From contig NC_068366.1 in the NCBI RefSeq assembly GCF_020536995.1, positions 34,152,111 to 34,216,110 of the forward strand: a stretch of 64,000 nucleotides of DNA. Direction: 5' to 3'. The notes under the pieces are model-generated. The model made no database searches, was not told the origin of the DNA, and was given only the letters and a program-made list of their open reading frames with translations. A program made the position numbers and the translations under genes. Within the stretch, counting starts at the first letter, position 1; the number at the start of each line of letters is the position of its first letter. This DNA comes from Dreissena polymorpha. Lineage: Eukaryota > Mollusca > Bivalvia > Myida > Dreissenidae. This document shows positions 58,925-64,000 of this stretch, piece after piece.

Positions 58925-61900
58925 TTTCTGAACAGTCAATCAAAACACTTGTCTCTTGAGAAGCCACTTTTCCTTCAGATGTATTCATAATAAATGTTTA
59001 AAATATCTTTTTTAATTGAGGACAACATAACTAAAAAATATCAAAATTGAAAGAAACAAAAACATTTTACAAAGAAGTTTCGAGTATTTAATGAATTGAT
59101 ATAGAATATATACCCATTTAAGGAAGATTCAAGGTAACCTTTTTTAAAATTAAAATTATCAAGCATATTGTGACTATTTATTGACCATGCGGGGAGGAAT
59201 ATCACGGTCCAGCGCATTGCTGTGTAGGAAATTCCCGAGGGTAACCAAACAGTTACCAAACGATTACGGGATTAAAAATGTATAATAACCACCCTGGTTT
59301 GGTCGTATTTTGTGTTAACCATTATTTGCATAAGTCAGAGGTTAATAACGCCACGCCAGGTCAATAAATACGCACAATATCTATCAGTTAGCGGTCGATA
59401 GTCGCACAATTGGTTTAAATAATAATAATAATGTTCAATATACAATGATATTTTTAAATTGTTCAACGTTTGACAAATGGATTTACAATTGAAAACAACA
59501 TATAACGCACACATGTAATTTCAATATTTGCAGTATTTTAAGTATGGCATTGAGTGGTAATATCAATGAGCAATATGTGTTTTGACATATATGGATTATC
59601 TTTTATCTTCTCTATAGTGTTGTCGAAACGGATATAAAGAACTTGGTTCTGCGTGGTCTGTCGATTGTCGACTTCATCGATTGCAGGGTAGCTGTGACAC
59701 ACAAACAGAAAATATATCAAGCATAGCCTAATAAAATCTTCACTGTTACAGTACCCTCCCTCTATACGAAACAAGTACAAGTATATATATATAATGCACT
59801 CTCACAATACAACTGATTTGCGAATAACTAGATTGTTTCATTTAAAAGAATCTTTAAAATTACACAAACACTCACATATAAGTTGAGATCAATTACAGTT
59901 TGCACATATCAATTTTCGATAAGTCCTCATAAGTGGTCTCATTGTTTTAAAAAAGTTACCTTTTTGTACATAACTATCAAGCGATTCTTGAAATGAACCG
60001 TTATCTTTGGAAGCTTCTACTTGCCATAGAGTATCAGCGATATATCATTGCAACGAAACGTTTTGCGACATACGTGTAATCGGCTCTTTACCGCTCTTAA
60101 ATAACCGTTTACCAGGAAATTTGTGAGATTGTCATTTATCGAAATAGTAACATATATAATAAGTTGTTTTTATCTGGTTGATATTTCTATAAATATCACT
60201 ACCCTCTTCACATGTAAATTTAAAAAATGCAGTTCGACTTCTGACCACGCTGCTACAGTTGCAACTCCATACAAAAGGAGACTACATCAATTGTGTTTTC
60301 CAAGCAAAGGTGTATTGACTTTTAGCATCCGTATATTTCGGATAATGTTTACATGTGTACATGCTTTCATATTATATTTTCGTGAAATAAAGTTAAAAAT
60401 AAGTAACCTGAGCATAAAAGGAGATCCGAATACTTCACTAAACGCAATTACCCCTATTTTTATAACACTATTTTAATAATCGTATATTTTGACTTTAATC
60501 TGTATATTAGAAATATTCGTCAGTACCTTATCACCTTGCTGATGCTAGAATAGTGGCCGAGTTGTCCACTTAGGGTCTCTTGTTTGGCTAAATGATTACT
60601 TTATTCCCGATAATTTACGGTTATTGACTTCAAGTCTTCAATCTACCGATTAAACAGTGTACAAACAGTGTTTTCTTCCGAAAGGATTGAGAACAGTGAG
60701 ACAACAGTTACTAGAGGGTTGCATGGACGACGTCCCACGTTGGCGTAAATAAATCTTTTCAACACGTCATTAAGTGATGTTCTACGTGCGCAATATATGT
60801 TGTACAATAGTATTTAGTACAGGTAACATATTCCATGAACGGAATCTCACACGTAACTCATCGTCTCAATTGAAAAAACATCGGTGTAAAACTGATATTC
60901 AAACGAGATTGTATGACATAATTCCATGGCTGAAAAAATCCTGATTATTCGAAAGTTTTGGATTTTTTAAGCTCTACAGTTCAATTTAACAATTTCTCCA
61001 GAATCGATGAGAAAATGTAGAATGATTAGCGACATTTATCAATCCATCTCTGCAGAATCTTTTGAACATGTTCATACTCAAAAACATAGCCGAGGTCACA
61101 ATAAGGCCAGTAAAACAATTTGTTTAACATATAAGAAATAACTTTTTCGTCTGCAACTTAGGCTAGTGTAAGCGCCTGTTTTGAAGAAATTCTGTTTAAA
61201 GGCATTCTGCGTAAAATTACGGAAATTAATTAACGATAGGCTGTGGTAGTTCATAACAAAAAATCAGGCTCGGGTGGTCACCATACGTATTATTATATTT
61301 ACTTATGAACTCAAATTTTAATAAATGCTATTGCATTATTTTGCCATCTTGAATGCTATTTTCCAAGAGCGTTCGGGGCCTTCTAGCTCCCCTGGCCCCC
61401 AGGTTAATATTTCCATGATATTTAGACTGTCGGCACGTAGCAAACTAGCGTTTTGAGAGTGGACAATCTTTGCGTTCCGATTACAATGCGAATGTTAGGC
61501 AAACATGTAATTACGCCAACTGGTCGGTGCAGTATTGTTATGAGTATACGCCGAATTTAACTTTTTTTTCTGATATGCTAGACGTTTGTGCAAACGTTTG
61601 TTTTTTACTTAGAGACATTAGTTCCCCAAAGATCTCTCCGTAGTTCTTGTTTTGAAAATAGTAAGTTAATATTTATCATAACTGTTTTATTCACTTATTT
61701 AAATCTAACGAATATTCATATGAAAACGCCGGCGAGTATTTGAAAAATTGATGTTACCTGTTCTCTGAAGCCAACATTACTCTACATTATAGCTTGGGAC
61801 GTTATATTGTAAACACGTGTGGAGTGTTGTATAGCTCTTAGTATCTTAAAAGCATTGCAATCTTAGGTAGTATTGTAATTATTAGTTTACGCTCATGTTT

Positions 61901-62650
61901 AATATATTATATTTGGCATAAATATAACACAATTATCTTGTGTATGGAATTAATCGACAAAAGAGGTATATAATGCAAGCACGGTCAAATCCCTGATGCA
62001 TATTGTCAATTTAGTGTGTGTTTTATGTATGTATACTTTCTATTTCATAATGTTTTATTTAAAATGTTTTATAGTGGCCATAAAGATATTTTTAAAGCAA
62101 TATTTAATTCCAAGTCTTCTGTGAAAAAAAAGAAAAATATTAAATCTTAAACATGTTTATTGCCGTGATCAGATCCGAAATAATAATACCGGGCTTCAGA
62201 GACGGAAGTGTGCTGTAAAAATAAGGACCGCTTATTCTATCAGTCTAAATTCTTCTTGTTATGGAACTGAGTTTATTTGCGTCTTAAACTAACTTCCACC
62301 GATAACCACTTTCTTCCAAGTTAAGTATTCATTCCTTCCATCGGTCACAATTTGTGTCCGCGTTAGATCTCAGACATCGTAACTGTAATTTCGTTTGCTG
62401 CTATATTTTCTTCAAAAATGCATAAGCCGGAACTGGAACATACTGTGATATTGCAGTATTAAAACAACATATTTAAGGTGGCAGTCTGTCACTGGACCCT
62501 TGTAATGTATATTCACGAACTTTGCGCCCTTGCGAATTTGATATTTTCGGTTGGCGACATAATAAGGTAAATGGATTTCTATTGAAATCATAACTTCTTG
62601 TCATATTAGGTATGAGTAATACTGAGTTTACCATTATGATGTTTTAAGTA
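58925..62650. other. gene-free AT-rich stretch
   Basis: A 117-codon plus frame at 60123-60476 has no motif and no splice context. Nothing else recognised. Confidence 0.4.
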
Positions 62651-63293
62651 GAGGGGCAGTTTTGCAAATCAGTATGCTTTAACTACGCTAGGGACGACAA
62701 CTGCAGCTAGTAACGATAACCACTGCCTCTTTATACTTAACCACTGGAACACTGTAGCAGACAGCATGTATAATGTTAAAGAGCTTTTCAACGATATTGG
62801 CCAGTCTAGTGTTTATAACAGCCTGTGCGGCGACATTTGCCAGTTTATCATTGAAATCTGTAAATATTGGCTGCTTTCAGGGAAAACGGGGCCTAATGCT
62901 GCATTAAAAGTATGTCATGTTTGCGAAATTGTTGCTCAATCATTCAAAGAAAATAGATACAGTATTAGATACAAATAGCACAACATGTACATGATTATAG
63001 GCTTGTTATTTTTTAGCAAGGAAACCCAATTCTAAAGATGGTTGTCAGTGCAGCAACCAATTGTGAAAAAAGACAAATATTGTTGTTACTTTGTTATCTC
63101 TATAACATAAATATGAGGATAAACAATGCACACACATCAAGACCTGTGCTTTAAGACACACTCTTTATAAATTTGAATTGGTTGTGTTCATTTCAAACTT
63201 GCGATATAAAAAGCTATAACATAATTTTGAAAACTGAAGTGCGTCTAAGATTATGCAATAGCGAACAACTTCAGTGCCTTCAGTGCTTTGATT
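62651..63293 (+). repeat. 650-bp interspersed repeat, copy 3
   Basis: Uninterrupted copy starting GAGGGGCAGTTTTGCAAATC and ending AGTGCTTTGAT. It matches 40345-41390 outside the MITE and the reverse complement of 37333-37985. A frame inside it (62766-62978) is not conserved in the other copies, so it is non-coding. Confidence 0.85.
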
Positions 63294-63296
63294 TAG

Positions 63297-63563
63297 TATG
63301 CTGAAGCTCCGGTAGACACAAACAATTTCATACATGAAGGTGTTGGCGGCGGTGTTAAAGTGAACGAGCTTCTGACAAATGACAACACACGGAACTCTGT
63401 TGCAAGCGACATTTTGAGTGCAATCATTCCTGGCGAGGATGTCGAGGCCTACATTATGCACAGTTTGCTCGTCAATCTGCGTCAGTTCGTGGGAACACTG
63501 TTGACTTGTTTCTGTGAAATTAACCTGGAGGTTAAACTGTTGTGGAGGTTGGGAAGTGGATGA
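63297..63563 (+). CDS. possible terminal exon of an unknown gene
   Basis: After GTGCTTTGATTTAG, a plausible acceptor, the frame stays open for 88 codons to a TGA at 63561-63563. It reads YAEAPVDTNNFIHEGVGGGV, then KVNELLTNDNTRNSVASDIL, then IIPGEDVEAYIMHSLLVNLR and LLTCFCEINLEVKLLWRLGSG (last 20-odd residues). The DNA is more GC-rich than its surroundings and the protein composition looks real (amphipathic helices, Asp/Glu-balanced). There is no ATG, so it would be a downstream exon. Its acceptor sits right at the edge of the 650-bp repeat. I do not recognise the family; it could also be a processed or mobile fragment. Confidence 0.35.
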   Translation, partial: YAEAPVDTNNFIHEGVGGGVKVNELLTNDNTRNSVASDILSAIIPGEDVEAYIMHSLLVNLRQFVGTLLTCFCEINLEVKLLWRLGSG

Positions 63564-64000
63564 ATCGCAAAGTATGTATTGCTATTTGCTTATGAATGTT
63601 TGCAACCTGCCTTCATAAACAGCTTCAACGTACAATTTCTGTTTTTGGACACACACGTATTGAATGTGGTACTCATTTGATTTCAATAATACATTATGTT
63701 GTATGCACATGGGAATTCCCTGATTCAAAATATAATATGAATTTACGAACAAGTCCCTTAAATATTATCAGTAACCGTTGGTATAAATTATTAGTAAATG
63801 ACTTCAACCAATCTGATTCTTATAGTTTGAGAAAAAAAATCCAAGTTAGTGTGAATGAATGAGTTCAGAAGCAAGTCACGTCACTTTTGCATTGAGTCAA
63901 CATTCTCAAACAAAATATTCTTATTCCTAGAACCATTATCAAAGGTCAACACCTACCTGCTTCTTAGTACATACTTATATATAGGATATGTCGTCTGCAA
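63564..64000. other. no gene seen at right edge
   Basis: An 88-codon plus frame at 63596-63862 has no motif; nothing else recognised. Confidence 0.4.

Noticed and set aside
60123-60476. 117-codon plus frame with hydrophobic segments
   Set aside because: AT-rich DNA gives hydrophobic frames by chance; no start context, family or splice evidence.
62766-62978. 70-codon frame with apparently protein-like sequence
   Set aside because: It lies inside the 650-bp repeat and is not kept open in the other two copies.

Overview
The window is AT-rich invertebrate nuclear DNA, most likely from a bivalve mollusc. Three things point there: split genes with GT-AG introns, a HEPN-NACHT gene of the large bivalve 'DZIP3-like' immune family, and several repeat types I know from bivalve genomes (the ACAAGAG repeats rich in TGACCTTGACCT, a tRNA-derived SINE starting GTTAAACCTATTTATTT in antisense, and small AAAGGGGCC-ended elements carrying a tRNA-Leu-like core). 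A Dreissena- or Mya-like animal is a guess from family resemblance, not shown by the sequence.

Four host genes can be supported. (1) On the minus strand, the 5' half of NDUFB8, a mitochondrial complex I subunit: exon 1 at 6006-6108, exon 2 at 971-1191, remainder to the left of the window. Its 4.8-kb first intron is full of mobile elements. (2) At 21085-23667, minus strand, a two-exon gene for a 643-residue secreted/type I membrane protein with a somatomedin-B-like cysteine motif. It looks like the ectodomain of molluscan Methuselah/adhesion-type receptors but ends after one membrane helix. (3) At 32006-33919, minus strand, a three-exon gene for a 254-residue receptor with signal peptide, one 8-cysteine TNFR/Grindelwald-like domain, one membrane helix and a 140-residue tail without a death domain. 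(4) At 46399-54098, plus strand, a five-exon HEPN / coiled-coil / NACHT gene with five apparent frameshifts, so a pseudogene or a badly assembled gene. A possible terminal exon of an unknown gene lies at 63297-63563.

Most of the rest is repeats. 1.6-5.3 kb: a deleted Tigger transposon, two bivalve repeats, two hAT-like MITEs and one TTAA-target MITE. 6.3-8.5 kb: a 5'-truncated Jockey/CR1-group LINE, minus strand. 10.9-12.3 kb: a 21-bp minisatellite that keeps reading frames open on both strands. 14.1-17.4 kb: an element with inverted ends, filled with palindromic AACCTAGGTT minisatellite and carrying an internal tandem duplication of about 1.55 kb. 18.3-18.9 kb: a fold-back structure made of inverted arrays of a 32-bp unit. 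24.6-26.3 kb: an old 810-bp tandem duplication. 30 and 35.3 kb: a diverged duplication on either side of the TNFR-like gene. 36 kb: a TGTC/CCTG tract. 37.3, 40.3 and 62.7 kb: three copies of one 650-bp repeat, the first inverted.

The host genes are not an operon and show no obvious common pathway, though genes 3 and 4 both belong to families used in innate immunity. No intact virus-like element was recognised. Most remaining AT-rich stretches hold nothing I can support.
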